Of a DNA stretch of 64,000 nucleotides, positions 38,910-47,974 are shown in pieces (the first letter of the stretch is position 1; every line of letters begins with the position of its first letter). The DNA is from Alphaproteobacteria bacterium. Lineage in GTDB: Bacteria > Pseudomonadota > Alphaproteobacteria > Rhizobiales > Xanthobacteraceae. The position numbers and the translations under genes were made by a program. The stretch spans positions 23,187 through 87,186 of the forward strand of contig VAZV01000131.1 of assembly GCA_005884765.1 (NCBI GenBank), given 5' to 3'. Below the pieces are notes generated by a model that had not been told where the DNA came from, made no database searches, and saw nothing but the letters and a program-made list of their open reading frames with translations.

Positions 38910-39887
38910 TTATCCGTTGGTCTGAGCCGACCTTGGGGCCCGATCCTGGTTCAAAAGCTCTTCAACTTCAGCACGTTGCGGGGCAGCAAAGGCGCCCCCG
39001 AAGCGGGTGCATTTCAGGGCTGCAGCGGCTGAGGCGAACCGCAGCGCGTCCCGCAACTCCTGCTGTTCGGTGATGGCAAGCGCAAACGCGCCATGAAAGA
39101 CGTCACCGGCGCCGAGCGTATCCACGGTGTGCACCGGGAAAGCCGGTGTCTGCTGCAGATTGCCGTTGTCGTCGAGCCAAAGTGTGCCCAGCGCGCCGCG
39201 CGTGCCCGCCAGGAACGACGGCGTCAGTCTTGCGATCTTTTTCAGTGCCTCGGCGTCGTCAGGGACGCCGGCGGTGGCCTGCAGCGCCTCGCTGGAAAAC
39301 ACCAGATGCGAAGAGGCGGTCAACAGACCCTCGCGCGTCGACATGGTGCGGTCGACATCGACAATGACGGGAATGCCGCGCCGGCGCGCCTCGGCGCAGA
39401 GATCGGTGCAGAATTCGGCGCAGCGGTTCTCGGTCAGGATGGCGTGACAATCCTTCAGCAGTTCGTCCGAAGGCGGCAACTGAACCTTCCACAATTCCGG
39501 ATCGCGGAAGGTGACAATGGTGCGCTCGCCGCTCGGATCGATCATGATGTTCGAGATCGGCGTCACCAGGCCCGGCATATGCACGATGTGCCTGGTTTCG
39601 ATGCCCTCATGCCCGAGTTTTTCGAAAATATATTTGGATGACGTTTCCTTGGCATCGCCCATCGGGCCGCAGATCGAGGCGCGGCCGCCGAGGCGGACGA
39701 TCCCGATCGCGCCGTTGAGTGCGTTGCCGCCGCAAATCTCATCGAAATGGCTGGCGTTGACCTTGAAGCCGCGCTCCGGCAATCCATCGATGCGAAACGT
39801 CAGGTCGCGCACCGGCATGCCGATACACAGAACGCGCGGCGGAATTTTGGGCGCAACTTCGTGGAAGTTCATGCCGGGATCCGTCAT
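38910..39887 (-). CDS. PfkB family carbohydrate kinase
   Basis: A 325-residue ribokinase-like kinase. The N-terminal region has FDEICGGNALNGAIGIVRLGG (PfkB signature 1). The C-terminal DTLGAGDVFHGAFALAI has the catalytic Asp and anion hole. It phosphorylates a sugar or nucleoside whose identity the sequence does not give. An alternative start at Met6 (39872) is possible. It lies 80 bases after nudC on the same strand. Confidence 0.93.
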   Translation of the reverse strand: MTDPGMNFHEVAPKIPPRVLCIGMPVRDLTFRIDGLPERGFKVNASHFDEICGGNALNGAIGIVRLGGRASICGPMGDAKETSSKYIFEKLGHEGIETRHIVHMPGLVTPISNIMIDPSGERTIVTFRDPELWKVQLPPSDELLKDCHAILTENRCAEFCTDLCAEARRRGIPVIVDVDRTMSTREGLLTASSHLVFSSEALQATAGVPDDAEALKKIARLTPSFLAGTRGALGTLWLDDNGNLQQTPAFPVHTVDTLGAGDVFHGAFALAITEQQELRDALRFASAAAALKCTRFGGAFAAPQRAEVEELLNQDRAPRSAQTNG

Positions 39888-39967
39888 GCCGGTTCCGCCT
39901 TCCTCCGGAACCGCGGTCCCAATTCAATCGAGACAGACATCGGACGGTTCCTCCTTGCGTCATGCGC

Positions 39968-40909
39968 CTATGTTGCGCCGCCATGCACCCAACGACCGAG
40001 TAAATGATGGGCAATGGCAAACGGGTGCGGGCCTGCCAGGCCATCGGGATGCTTCCGCGTGATCATCAGACGCGCCTCGTCCCGGTCGAACCAGCGTGCA
40101 TCCTCCAATTCCGAACGGTCAACGACAATGTCCTCGCTGGTGGCGCGCGCGGCGCATCCGATCATCAGCGATGACGGATACGGCCAGGGCTGCGTCATGT
40201 AATAGCTGACGTCGGTGCAGCGGATTCCCGATTCCTCGAAAATCTCGCGCCGGACCGCATCCTCGATGGTTTCGGCCGCCTCGACAAAGCCGGCGAGGCA
40301 GGAATACATGCCGGGCGGGAAATGTTTCTGGCGGCCAAGCAGGCATTTTTCGCCTGACGTCACCAGCATGATCACGACCGGGTCGGTACGTGGAAAATGC
40401 TCGGCCTTGCAGTTCGGGCACTCGCGCTTCCAGCCGCCTTCCTTCATCGCGGTGCGGGTCCCGCAATTGGCGCAGAAGCCGTGGCGCTGATGCCAGCTCA
40501 CCATCGATTTCGCCATCGCGATCGCCGACAGCTGGTCCGGCGGCACTAGGCCCTGCATCGCCATGCCGCGCAGTTCGGTGACCGCGACGTCCTCGCGCGT
40601 CAGCAGCTTTTCCGCTGCCGTAGCCGAAATGCCCATGCCGAATACCGCCGCACCATCGCGCAGGCCCAAGAAGATCGTGCCGGGATTGGCGCCGAATTTC
40701 AGCGCTTCGTCGATGGCAAGCAGCGCGCGGGCGCCGCCTGCTTCCCGCTTCACCACAAGGGAGTCGCGGTGCACCACATAGGCGCGCGAATTGGGCTGGC
40801 TTTCCAGCGCCAACAGTTTCTCGTCATTGCCGCGTAGATGCGCCGCGCGATCGAGGATGTTGGTGACGAAGGCCGGTTGCCCCAGGGGAAACGAATCAAA
40901 TGCTGACAT
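39968..40909 (-). CDS. nudC: NAD(+)/NADH pyrophosphatase NudC
   Basis: A 313-residue Nudix hydrolase with the full NudC layout. The zinc ribbon has FCANCGT and ECPNC. The Nudix box is GFVEAAETIEDAVRREIFEE. The family tag that marks NADH pyrophosphatases is TQPWPYPSS. It cleaves NADH and, in homologues, removes NAD caps from RNA. It is 11 bases downstream of the HIT gene, so the two are probably one operon of nucleotide clean-up enzymes. Confidence 0.96.
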   Translation of the reverse strand: MSAFDSFPLGQPAFVTNILDRAAHLRGNDEKLLALESQPNSRAYVVHRDSLVVKREAGGARALLAIDEALKFGANPGTIFLGLRDGAAVFGMGISATAAEKLLTREDVAVTELRGMAMQGLVPPDQLSAIAMAKSMVSWHQRHGFCANCGTRTAMKEGGWKRECPNCKAEHFPRTDPVVIMLVTSGEKCLLGRQKHFPPGMYSCLAGFVEAAETIEDAVRREIFEESGIRCTDVSYYMTQPWPYPSSLMIGCAARATSEDIVVDRSELEDARWFDRDEARLMITRKHPDGLAGPHPFAIAHHLLGRWVHGGAT

Positions 40910-40920
40910 TACTTATGTTC

Positions 40921-41346
40921 TCAACCCAACCAGATCTTGCGGCGCAGCGCGCTGATGAAATTCTGCACCTCCTCGGCGTCATGGGCCAGCGGCGGCATCA
41001 CGCCCCAGACCGGGCGCGGCCAGGCGACGTCCGAGGAACGTCGCGCGATGACGTGGACATGCAGTTGCGGTACGAGGTTGCCCAGAGCTGCGATATTGAG
41101 CTTGTCGCATCGGGTGACCTCCTTGAGCGCGCGGGCAACGCGGGAAATTTCCGTCATCAGCTGCGCCTGCTCGACCTCGGCAAGGTCGACGATCTCCACC
41201 ACACCCTCCCGGCGCGGGACCAGCAAGAGCCAGGGGTAATGCGCATCCTTGATGACGAGCACACGGCACAGCGGCAGGTCGCCGATGTCGATGGTGTCTT
41301 CTTTGAGCCGTGAGTGCAGCGACCAGGCGGGAGCGTCAGAGGGCAT
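40921..41346 (-). CDS. HIT domain protein, Gln variant of the triad
   Basis: A 141-residue histidine-triad protein. The active-site motif reads VPQLHVHVIARR: it keeps the middle catalytic His and the third His, but the first His position is Gln. Homologous enzymes hydrolyse or transfer nucleotide monophosphates. The start at ATG 41346 (MPSDAPAWSLH) fits the family better than the frame start at 41391, which lacks a ribosome-binding site and abuts a palindromic repeat. First gene of a likely operon with nudC. Confidence 0.9.
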   Translation of the reverse strand: MPSDAPAWSLHSRLKEDTIDIGDLPLCRVLVIKDAHYPWLLLVPRREGVVEIVDLAEVEQAQLMTEISRVARALKEVTRCDKLNIAALGNLVPQLHVHVIARRSSDVAWPRPVWGVMPPLAHDAEEVQNFISALRRKIWLG

Positions 41347-41400
41347 GAGGGTTCCCAAAATGCCCTTCTTGGGGCACTGATGGAGTTTCATATCAAGCCG

Positions 41401-41494
41401 TGATCATCCGCGAAAGCGGATGATCAGTACTCCGCGACCTCTCCGTCGTTGATAGGTCGGCGTTACTGGATACCTCGCTTTCGCGGCATATGAC
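41401..41494. repeat. Intergenic palindromic repeat, family C
   Basis: The left end is a perfect hairpin, 11-base stem TGATCATCCGC/GCGGATGATCA closed by a GAAA loop (41401-41426). The right end is a weaker palindrome around ACCTCGCTTTCGCGG, ending TATGAC at 41494. It stands between the divergent HIT and ffs genes. No run of T follows either arm, so it does not look like a simple intrinsic terminator. Confidence 0.75.
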
Positions 41495-41508
41495 AGCAGA
41501 AGCCCCGC

Positions 41509-41538
41509 TTGCTTTCCGGCCCTTTTGGCCCCAAATAG
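41509..41538 (+). promoter_or_regulatory. Possible sigma-70 promoter of ffs
   Basis: TTGCTT and AAATAG are separated by 18 bases and would place the transcription start about 41545, close to the expected 5' end of the SRP RNA. The -10 match is weak. Confidence 0.35.
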
Positions 41539-41551
41539 GGACCGGGAGATT

Positions 41552-41647
41552 GGCGGTGGACGAGCCACTCGCCAACCGGGTCAGGTCCGGAAGGAAGCAG
41601 CCCTAACGAGGTCCGGATCGGGTCGCTCGTCAGTCTCCTACCTGTTT
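41552..41647 (+). ncRNA. ffs: Signal recognition particle RNA, small bacterial type (4.5S)
   Basis: The conserved SRP core is unmistakable: GGTCAGGTCCGGAAGGAAGC with its GGAA tetraloop and symmetric/asymmetric loops, then AGCCCTAACGAGGTCCGGAT. The lower stem pairs GGACGAGC (about 41557-41564) with GCTCGTC (about 41624-41630). A T5 run at 41644-41648 marks the likely 3' end. Exact ends are uncertain by some bases. Position immediately upstream of dnaX is the usual one in this group. It binds Ffh for co-translational membrane targeting. Confidence 0.95.
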
Positions 41648-41747
41648 TTCCGAGCGAATCGCGCAAGAAGCGGCGAACCAGCGCCCTGCGCTTGAATTCG
41701 CGCCTTTCCGCAAAGCCGGCCGAGAGACATCAATTGCGGATCGATCG

Positions 41748-43598
41748 ATGAGTGATGCTGGCGCTTCCCAACCCAAGTCCGACGGCGCCGATCAGGGCGG
41801 CGTCGACCTCGGCTCACGACCGGGCGCGGCCACACCCTACCGCGTGCTGGCGCGCAAATACCGCCCCTCCGGTTTTGCGGATTTGATCGGCCAGGACGCC
41901 GTGGTCCGCACCGTTTCCAACGCGTTCGAGACCGGGCGCATTCCGCAAGCCTGGATCCTGACCGGGGTGCGCGGGGTCGGCAAAACCACGACCGCACGCA
42001 TTCTTGCGCGCGCCCTGAATTACGAATTGCCGGATGGCTCGGTAAAGGGACCGACCATCCACATGCCGGGATTGGGCGTGCATTGCCAGGCGATCATGGA
42101 AAGTCGGCACATGGACGTCTTGGAAATGGACGCCGCCTCCCATACCGGCGTCGATGACGTCCGCCAGATCAACGACAGCGTGCGGTATGCGCCGGCCAGC
42201 GCCCGCTACAAGGTCTACATCATCGACGAAGTCCACATGCTCTCGACGGCGGCGTTCAACGCGTTCTTGAAGACGCTGGAGGAGCCGCCGGAGCATGCCA
42301 AATTCGTGTTCGCCACCACCGAAATCCGCAAAGTGCCGGTGACGGTGCTGTCGCGTTGCCAGCGTTTCGACCTTCGGCGCGTCGAAGCCGACGTGCTGAT
42401 GACCCATCTTGCCAACATCGCGAACAAAGAAGGCGTCGAGGTTGAGCCGGAAGCGCTCGGCATCATCGCGCGCGCCGCTGAAGGCTCGGTGCGCGATTCG
42501 CTCTCCCTGTTCGACCAGGCGATCGCGCATGCGGCGGGCCGCGTCCGCGCCGATGCCGTGCGGCAGATGCTGGGGCTGGCCGACCGCACCCGTGTGATCG
42601 ATCTGTTCGAGCATCTGGTACGCGGCGACATCGCCGGCGCTTTCAAGGAATTCCGCGAACAGTACGACACCGGCGCCGATCCGATCGTCGTGCTTTCGGA
42701 TTTGGCCGAATTCGTCAATTTCGTCACCCGCGTGAAAATCGTGCCGGCGACCGCGGATAATGTCGCGTTCGGCGAAACCGAACGCTTGCGCGCCCGCGAT
42801 TTCGCCGCCAAGCTCTCGATGCGGGTGCTGTCGCGGATGTGGCAGATGCTGCTCAAGGGCATCACCGAGACACAATCAGCGACCCGGCCGGCGGCAGCCG
42901 CGGAAATGGTGCTGGTGCGGATCGCCTATGTCGCCGACATGCCGACCCCGGATGAAGCGATCAGGATGATCGAGCAGAATGGCGGTGCGTCGCCGGCGAT
43001 GGCGAGTGCGTCGCCGCGCAACGCGCCGGCGCCGACGATGTCCGCCTCGCCGGTATCTGCCCTGCAATCCCAGCCGACCCGGACGGGTGGCGCGGCGCGA
43101 GGCGGCGTCGAGGCCTCCGCGCGCCCGCAAATGGTTGTGCCGGCAGCGGAGACGCTAACGGCGCCGGCGCTGCGGATCACGAGCTTTCCGCAGCTGGTCG
43201 CGCTCGCGGCGGAAAAGCGCGATCTCCTCACCAAGGGGGCGCTGGAGGCTGATGTCCGCCTGGTCCGCATCGAGGACGGAAGGCTGGAGCTCGCGCTGGA
43301 GCGCCACGCCTCGAAAACCCTGATCAACGATCTCTCCCGCAAGCTCGAGCAGTGGACCGCTAAGCGCTGGACCGTGATCGTCTCCAACGAGGCGGGACAG
43401 CCGACCTTGCGCTCGCAGAGCGAGGTTGCGAAAAACCAGCGCGAGCGGGCCGCCGAATCCGATCCGCGCGTGCAGGAGGTGATGGCACGTTTTCCCGGCG
43501 CCAAGGTGGTCGAAGTACGCAAGCTCGCCCCCGAGCCGCCGGAATCCGATGTTATCGGCGAAGACGGCGCCGAAAATCCCGACAACGACGATCTCTAG
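41748..43598 (+). CDS. dnaX: DNA polymerase III subunit gamma/tau
   Basis: A 616-residue clamp-loader ATPase. Walker [10 protein letters not shown], Walker B IIDEVHML, sensor 1 [13 protein letters not shown] box LSRCQRF. It carries about 30 extra N-terminal residues before [10 protein letters not shown]. The zinc module is degraded: of the four cysteines of E. coli DnaX only one is kept (Cys113); the first is Tyr92. The Ala/Pro-rich linker (about 420-470) leads to the tau-specific C-terminal domain. I see no A-rich slippery heptamer, so a frameshifted gamma form is not evident. First protein gene of the ybaB-recR operon. Confidence 0.97.
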   Translation: MSDAGASQPKSDGADQGGVDLGSRPGAATPYRVLARKYRPSGFADLIGQDAVVRTVSNAFETGRIPQAWILTGVRGVGKTTTARILARALNYELPDGSVKGPTIHMPGLGVHCQAIMESRHMDVLEMDAASHTGVDDVRQINDSVRYAPASARYKVYIIDEVHMLSTAAFNAFLKTLEEPPEHAKFVFATTEIRKVPVTVLSRCQRFDLRRVEADVLMTHLANIANKEGVEVEPEALGIIARAAEGSVRDSLSLFDQAIAHAAGRVRADAVRQMLGLADRTRVIDLFEHLVRGDIAGAFKEFREQYDTGADPIVVLSDLAEFVNFVTRVKIVPATADNVAFGETERLRARDFAAKLSMRVLSRMWQMLLKGITETQSATRPAAAAEMVLVRIAYVADMPTPDEAIRMIEQNGGASPAMASASPRNAPAPTMSASPVSALQSQPTRTGGAARGGVEASARPQMVVPAAETLTAPALRITSFPQLVALAAEKRDLLTKGALEADVRLVRIEDGRLELALERHASKTLINDLSRKLEQWTAKRWTVIVSNEAGQPTLRSQSEVAKNQRERAAESDPRVQEVMARFPGAKVVEVRKLAPEPPESDVIGEDGAENPDNDDL

Positions 43599-43617
43599 CC
43601 ATTCAAGGAAGGTTCGG

Positions 43618-43944
43618 ATGCCCGATTTTCTCGGCATGATGAAGCAAGCGGCGCAACTGCAATCGAAGATGCAAGCGATGCAGGACGAGCTCGGTAATGT
43701 CGAGGTCGAAGGCATTGCCGGCGGCGGCCTTGTCGCGGTGCGAATGAGCGCGAAGATGGAAGTAAAGGCGGTCAAGATCGACGCCTCGCTGATGAAGGCG
43801 GAAGAGCGCGAGATCCTCGAGGACTTGCTGGTCACCGCACATAACGACGCGCGGCGCAAGGCGGAAGCCGCGATGGCCGAAAAGATGCAGGCGTTGACCG
43901 GTGGCCTCGGGCTGCCGCCGGGGCTGCTCGGTCCTGGTTCTTGA
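43618..43944 (+). CDS. ybaB: YbaB/EbfC nucleoid-associated protein
   Basis: A 108-residue protein with the family pattern [22 protein letters not shown] at the N-terminus, a central [12 protein letters not shown] and the C-terminal helix [16 protein letters not shown]. It forms DNA-binding dimers. ATG 43618, 19 bases after dnaX, AAGGAAGG ribosome-binding site. A frame start at 43549 overlaps dnaX and is rejected. It lies in the conserved dnaX-ybaB-recR order. Confidence 0.96.
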   Translation: MPDFLGMMKQAAQLQSKMQAMQDELGNVEVEGIAGGGLVAVRMSAKMEVKAVKIDASLMKAEEREILEDLLVTAHNDARRKAEAAMAEKMQALTGGLGLPPGLLGPGS

Positions 43945-43947
43945 GAT

Positions 43948-44553
43948 ATGGCTGCTGCGGTTGCCGGGCCCGAGATCGAACGCCTGATCCAGCTTCTGGC
44001 GCGGTTGCCGGGGCTCGGTCCGCGTTCGGCGCGGCGCGCGGCGCTGCACCTGATCAAGAAGCGTGAGGCGCTGATGACACCGCTCTCCGCCGCGTTGCAG
44101 GTGGCGATCGACAAGATTCAGGTCTGCAAGACCTGCGGCAATATCGACACGCAAAACCCGTGCACCGTATGCACCGATCCCCGGCGTGATGGCGCGATCA
44201 TCGTGGTGGTGGCGGACGTCGCCGATCTCTGGGCGCTGGAGCGGGCCAACGCGACCCAGGGGCGCTATCACGTCCTGGGTGCGACGCTGTCGCCGCTCGA
44301 CGGCGTCGGCCCGCAGGATCTTGCGATCGATGAGTTGGTCAAGCGCGCGCATGATCCGCAGGTGACCGAAATCATCCTGGCGCTGAACGCTACGGTCGAT
44401 GGCCAGACCACCGCACACTACATCACCGATCTGCTGCAGGAGGCGAACGTCAAGGTGACGCGGCTCGCCCACGGCGTGCCGGTTGGCGGTGAACTTGACT
44501 ATCTCGACGAGGGCACGCTGTCGGCCGCGATGCGGCAGCGAACGCTGTTCTAG
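43948..44553 (+). CDS. recR: Recombination protein RecR
   Basis: A 201-residue protein with the helix-hairpin-helix [16 protein letters not shown], the C4 zinc finger (CKTCGN...CTVC), the Toprim domain with [15 protein letters not shown], and the C-terminal Walker-like THYITDLL region with [19 protein letters not shown]. It works with RecF/RecO to load RecA at gaps. Only three bases separate it from ybaB. Confidence 0.97.
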   Translation: MAAAVAGPEIERLIQLLARLPGLGPRSARRAALHLIKKREALMTPLSAALQVAIDKIQVCKTCGNIDTQNPCTVCTDPRRDGAIIVVVADVADLWALERANATQGRYHVLGATLSPLDGVGPQDLAIDELVKRAHDPQVTEIILALNATVDGQTTAHYITDLLQEANVKVTRLAHGVPVGGELDYLDEGTLSAAMRQRTLF

Positions 44554-44578
44554 CAACATACCAACGGAAATGACCGAA

Positions 44579-45010
44579 ATGACGAAACGACGATTCGCCA
44601 AACGGCTGGCTGTGGCATCGATCCTGGCCGTGAGCCTCGCCGCGCCCGCAGGCCGCGCGCAACAGGCCGAGCCGCCGCCGAAGGCGGGCAAGCCGATCAA
44701 TGCCGGCGACGTGCTGTCGGGTGAGCTCAACACCATGCGCGTGCGCGACGGCAACAAGGGCAAGCGCGTCGCGACCTACCAGCTCACCAGCGAGCCGCGC
44801 CGGCTGCCGCCGCCGAACGGGCTCTGCAATCTCGAGACCGGTCCGGAAACCTTCCAGCTCATCACCTCAAGCGACGCGCAGGCCGCGCAATTGAAGAATT
44901 TCCTCGGCAAGGAGATTTCAATCAAAGTCGACGAAGTTGCCTGCGCGCGGGATGCGGGGCAGATGAGCGAGGCCGTGGTGACGAAATGGAGCGTGGTGAC
45001 GAAGCACTAA
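44579..45010 (+). CDS. Hypothetical exported protein
   Basis: A 143-residue protein with a signal peptide (KRLAVASILAVSLAAPAGRAQ) and a periplasmic part of about 115 residues containing two cysteines (in NGLCNLET and EVACARD) that could pair. Beta-rich appearance (GELNTMRVRDGNKGKRVATYQLT). Start at ATG 44579 is chosen over 44570 for spacing to GGAAA. It follows recR by 25 bases and overlaps the convergent AmpG-like gene by four bases. Function unknown. Confidence 0.75.
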   Translation: MTKRRFAKRLAVASILAVSLAAPAGRAQQAEPPPKAGKPINAGDVLSGELNTMRVRDGNKGKRVATYQLTSEPRRLPPPNGLCNLETGPETFQLITSSDAQAAQLKNFLGKEISIKVDEVACARDAGQMSEAVVTKWSVVTKH

Positions 45011-46377
45011 ACCTTCACTGTCCCCAACTCATCAAAATGCCCGCGCCGTTGCAGCCATGCCAGCAGGATCAGGCTCGGCACCGCGACCACGACGCAGATC
45101 GCAAAAAACAACGGCCACCCCGCCGCTTTCGCGACAAAGCCAGCGCCTGACGACAGATAGGTGCGGCCCACCGCGGCAAGCGCGGTGAGCAGCGCGTATT
45201 GGGTCGCAGTGTGCAGCGGGTTTTGGCACAGCGCCGACAGATAGGCGACGAAGATCACCGTGCCGATGGCGCTGGTGAAGTTTTCTGCTGTAATGGCAAA
45301 AGCCAACGCCCATTCGTTGACACCAACCAATGCTAGCCACGAGAAAGAGAGATTGGCGATCGCCTGCAACACGCCGCCGATCCACAGGCTTGCGGCCAGC
45401 GAATAGCGCCGCGCCACGAAGCCGCCGGCAAAGCCGCCGATCAAGGTGGCCGCAAGCCCAACGCCCTTGACGATCGCGGCATAGTCGTTGCGGGAAAAGC
45501 CGAGGTCGATCACGAACGGCGCGGTCATGGTGCCGGAAAACGCGTCGGTAAATTTGAACAGCACCACGAAAGTGAGTGCTGCCCAAGCGTCTTTGCGGCT
45601 GAGGAATTCGGAGAACGCGCCGGTCGCTGCGTGGAGCACGCGCGACAACGCGCTCTCGGCCTGCGTCACGGCCTCCACCCGCGCCGATTGGCCGGGCTCC
45701 GTTGCCGATAGCGCCGTGATGGTTCCGATCAGCACCAATACCGCCATCACCACATAGCCCCACATCCACGCCGAGCCGCGCGCGATGCCGGTGGCCTCGA
45801 AACCGGAGACGAGAAACAATGCCCCGGCGGTCGAGACCAGCATGCCGATACGATACGCCGCGACATAGGATGCCATGCCGGCGGCCTGCTCGCTTTCGGG
45901 GAGACTTTCGACGCGGAAGGCGTCGACCACAATATCCTGCGTCGATGACATTGCCGCCACCAATAGTGCGCCCAATGCGACGAAGAGCGGCGAGCGCGCC
46001 GGGTCGGTCAGCGCCAGCAGCAGGATCGCGACGATCAAGAGCAATTGCGAAAAGACCAGCCAGCCGCGGCGACGGCCGAAGGCATGCGTGAAGAACGGCA
46101 CGTGCAGTGCGTCGGTAAGCGGCGCCCACAGGAATTTCAATGTGTAGGGCGTGCCCACGAGCGCAAACAGACCAATGGTGCCGAGATCGACGCCGGATTC
46201 GCGCATCCAAACCAATAGCGTCGAGCCCGACAGCGCCAGCGGCAGGCCCGAGGAAAATCCGAGCAAGAGGACGATCAGCACGCGGGGCTGGAGATAGACG
46301 GCAATACTGTCGCGCCAGGAGGCGCGAGGAGCGGGGGCGATGGAGGTTGGTTCCAAGGCGGCTTCCGGTGCGGTCAT
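45007..46377 (-). CDS. AmpG-like MFS permease (muropeptide transporter family)
   Basis: A 456-residue major-facilitator protein with about twelve membrane segments. SGLPLALSGSTLLVWMRESGVDLGTIG and GTPYTLKFLWAPLTDAL near the N-terminus match the AmpG/PAT group. AmpG imports anhydromuropeptides for cell-wall recycling and beta-lactamase signalling. No ampC or ampR in the window. A family D repeat lies just upstream of the ATG at 46377. Confidence 0.88.
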   Translation of the reverse strand: MTAPEAALEPTSIAPAPRASWRDSIAVYLQPRVLIVLLLGFSSGLPLALSGSTLLVWMRESGVDLGTIGLFALVGTPYTLKFLWAPLTDALHVPFFTHAFGRRRGWLVFSQLLLIVAILLLALTDPARSPLFVALGALLVAAMSSTQDIVVDAFRVESLPESEQAAGMASYVAAYRIGMLVSTAGALFLVSGFEATGIARGSAWMWGYVVMAVLVLIGTITALSATEPGQSARVEAVTQAESALSRVLHAATGAFSEFLSRKDAWAALTFVVLFKFTDAFSGTMTAPFVIDLGFSRNDYAAIVKGVGLAATLIGGFAGGFVARRYSLAASLWIGGVLQAIANLSFSWLALVGVNEWALAFAITAENFTSAIGTVIFVAYLSALCQNPLHTATQYALLTALAAVGRTYLSSGAGFVAKAAGWPLFFAICVVVAVPSLILLAWLQRRGHFDELGTVKV

Positions 46378-46410
46378 GAAAGGGTGTTAGCAGATTCTGG
46401 TGGGAATGCC

Positions 46411-46572
46411 TCTTCTCCCTCGCCCCGCTCTTCGCGGGGAGAGGGTGGGGTGAGGGGCTCTTCGATCCGCGTACACAGCCCATGAGGCGAGCAGCGTGCC
46501 ATGCCCCTCACCCGGATTTCGAGCTTTGCTCTAAATCCGACCTCTCCCCGCAAAAGTGCGGGGAGAGGTGAC
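46411..46572. repeat. Composite palindromic repeat, family D
   Basis: About 162 bases with two hairpins as ends: TCTCCCTCGCCCCGC..GCGGGGAGAGGG on the left, CCTCTCCCCGC..GCGGGGAGAGG on the right. The middle has ATTTCGAGCTTTGCTCTAAAT. It has the same build as 30663-30856, and lies between the divergent-tail ampG-like start and the rmuC stop. Confidence 0.75.
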
Positions 46573-46578
46573 GGAGCG

Positions 46579-47784
46579 CTACTCCCCCGCCTGCAGCTTG
46601 CGCGCGGGCGGAAACAGTTCCGGCGGAACTGATTTGACCAGGCGCGGCGGTTCGGTGGGCGTCTCCTTACTGAAGTCGAGTTCCTCGATGCGCCCGGCGC
46701 GCTTTTCGATCTTGTCGGCGGAGATCAGCACCTGCCGGATGTCCTCGTTGGCATCGGAGAAATGCTTCTGCAGTTTCAGCACGCGGTCACGCAGGCGTCC
46801 GAGATCGTCGCCGAGATTGAGCACCTCGGTGCGGATCTGGTCGGCGGCATCGCGCATCCGCGCGTCTTTGAGGATCTGCTGCATGACCTGGATCGCCAGC
46901 ATCAACAGCGACGGCGATACCAGCACCACGCGGGCGCGATAGGCCTTCTGGATCACGTCGTCAAAACCATCGTGGATTTCGGCATAGACCGATTCCGACG
47001 GCACGAACATCAGCGCGGTATCCTGGGTCTCTCCGACAATCAGATATTTTTCGGCGATATCGCTGACATGTTTCAGCACGTCGTTGCGCAGCCGCTGGCT
47101 GGCGAATTTCCGCTCTTCGTCGGTGCGGGCATCGTGCAGCGCGGTCATCGCTTCCAGCGGGAACTTGGCGTCGATGCAGAGCGGGCGCTGGTCGGGCAGG
47201 AACACCACGCAATCCGGCCGCTTGCCGGTCGAAAGCGTGAACTGGAACTCGTAGGAACCCTTCGGCATGCCGTCCTGGACGATTGCTTCCATCCGCGCCT
47301 GGCCGAACGCGCCGCGCGATTGCTTGTTGGCGAGCACGTCGCGGAGCGTGGTCACTTGCGAAGTAAGGTCGGTGAGGTTCTTGTGCGCATTGTCGATGAT
47401 GCCGAGCCGCTCATGGAGCACGCGCAAGCTATCCATGGTGTTGCGCGTAGTCTGTTCCATCGACTGGCCGACCCGATGGGTCACCGAATCCAGCCGCTCG
47501 TTGACGGCGCGGGCCATCTCGGCTTGACGGCCCGCCAGGGCCTGTCCCATCGCGTCGACGCGCCCGGTCGCTTCGCTTTGCGCGCGCAGCATCTCGCTCA
47601 GGCGTTGTTCGAGCTCGTCGGCGCGGATCGCCTGCGCCATCGCAAGCTCGGCGCCGCGTCGCCCCGATCGGGCGATCACGATGGCGATGACAACCAACAA
47701 TACAAGTACAAGCACGCCGAAGCCGGTCAGCGCGTCGTTGACGCGGACCGGCCAGTCGCCGATCACGAAAAGAATCTGGTTCAT
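46579..47784 (-). CDS. rmuC: DNA recombination protein RmuC
   Basis: A 401-residue protein. One N-terminal membrane segment (FGVLVLVLLVVIAIVIA), a long coiled coil (about 55-150) and the RmuC nuclease-like domain (RPDCVVFLPDQRPLCIDAKFPLEAM, then ALMFVPSESVYAEI) with the PD-(D/E)xK-like core. It limits inversions at short repeats in E. coli. Start ATG 47784 gives the usual N-terminal anchor; the frame start at 47835 lies in the tandem repeats. Confidence 0.93.
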   Translation of the reverse strand: MNQILFVIGDWPVRVNDALTGFGVLVLVLLVVIAIVIARSGRRGAELAMAQAIRADELEQRLSEMLRAQSEATGRVDAMGQALAGRQAEMARAVNERLDSVTHRVGQSMEQTTRNTMDSLRVLHERLGIIDNAHKNLTDLTSQVTTLRDVLANKQSRGAFGQARMEAIVQDGMPKGSYEFQFTLSTGKRPDCVVFLPDQRPLCIDAKFPLEAMTALHDARTDEERKFASQRLRNDVLKHVSDIAEKYLIVGETQDTALMFVPSESVYAEIHDGFDDVIQKAYRARVVLVSPSLLMLAIQVMQQILKDARMRDAADQIRTEVLNLGDDLGRLRDRVLKLQKHFSDANEDIRQVLISADKIEKRAGRIEELDFSKETPTEPPRLVKSVPPELFPPARKLQAGE

Positions 47785-47833
47785 GCCACTCTCTGTAGCC
47801 GATTCGCCGCCCCCGCACGAACGAAGAGGGAAC

Positions 47834-47906
47834 ATTTATGGTGAACGCGGGGTAAAAATTTATGGTTAAGGCGCCGTTAAAAATCATGGTTAAGACGGGG
47901 TTAACG
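47834..47906. repeat. Three tandem imperfect 24-25 base repeats between rmuC and def
   Basis: Copies at 47834-47857, 47858-47882 and 47883-47906 share the pattern AT(T/C)(T)ATGGT(T/G)AA(G/C)(x)CG(x)(x)G(T)TAA(A). All have ATGGT near the start and GTTAA or GGTAA near the end. They sit 50-122 bases upstream of rmuC and 69-141 bases upstream of def, so they may be operator sites for one or both genes. Confidence 0.7.
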
Positions 47907-47974
47907 CGTTCCCGCTCGCATTGACCCCGTCAAATCAAGAGCTTAAATCGCCCGCCAAGGTACTTAGAGAGATC

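Noticed and set aside
41814..42875. 353-codon minus-strand open frame opposite dnaX
   Set aside because: Antisense shadow; dnaX is certain.
42900..43500. Programmed frameshift for a gamma form of DnaX
   Set aside because: No A-AAA-AAG-type heptamer or long A run is present; the longest is a five-A stretch near 43430.
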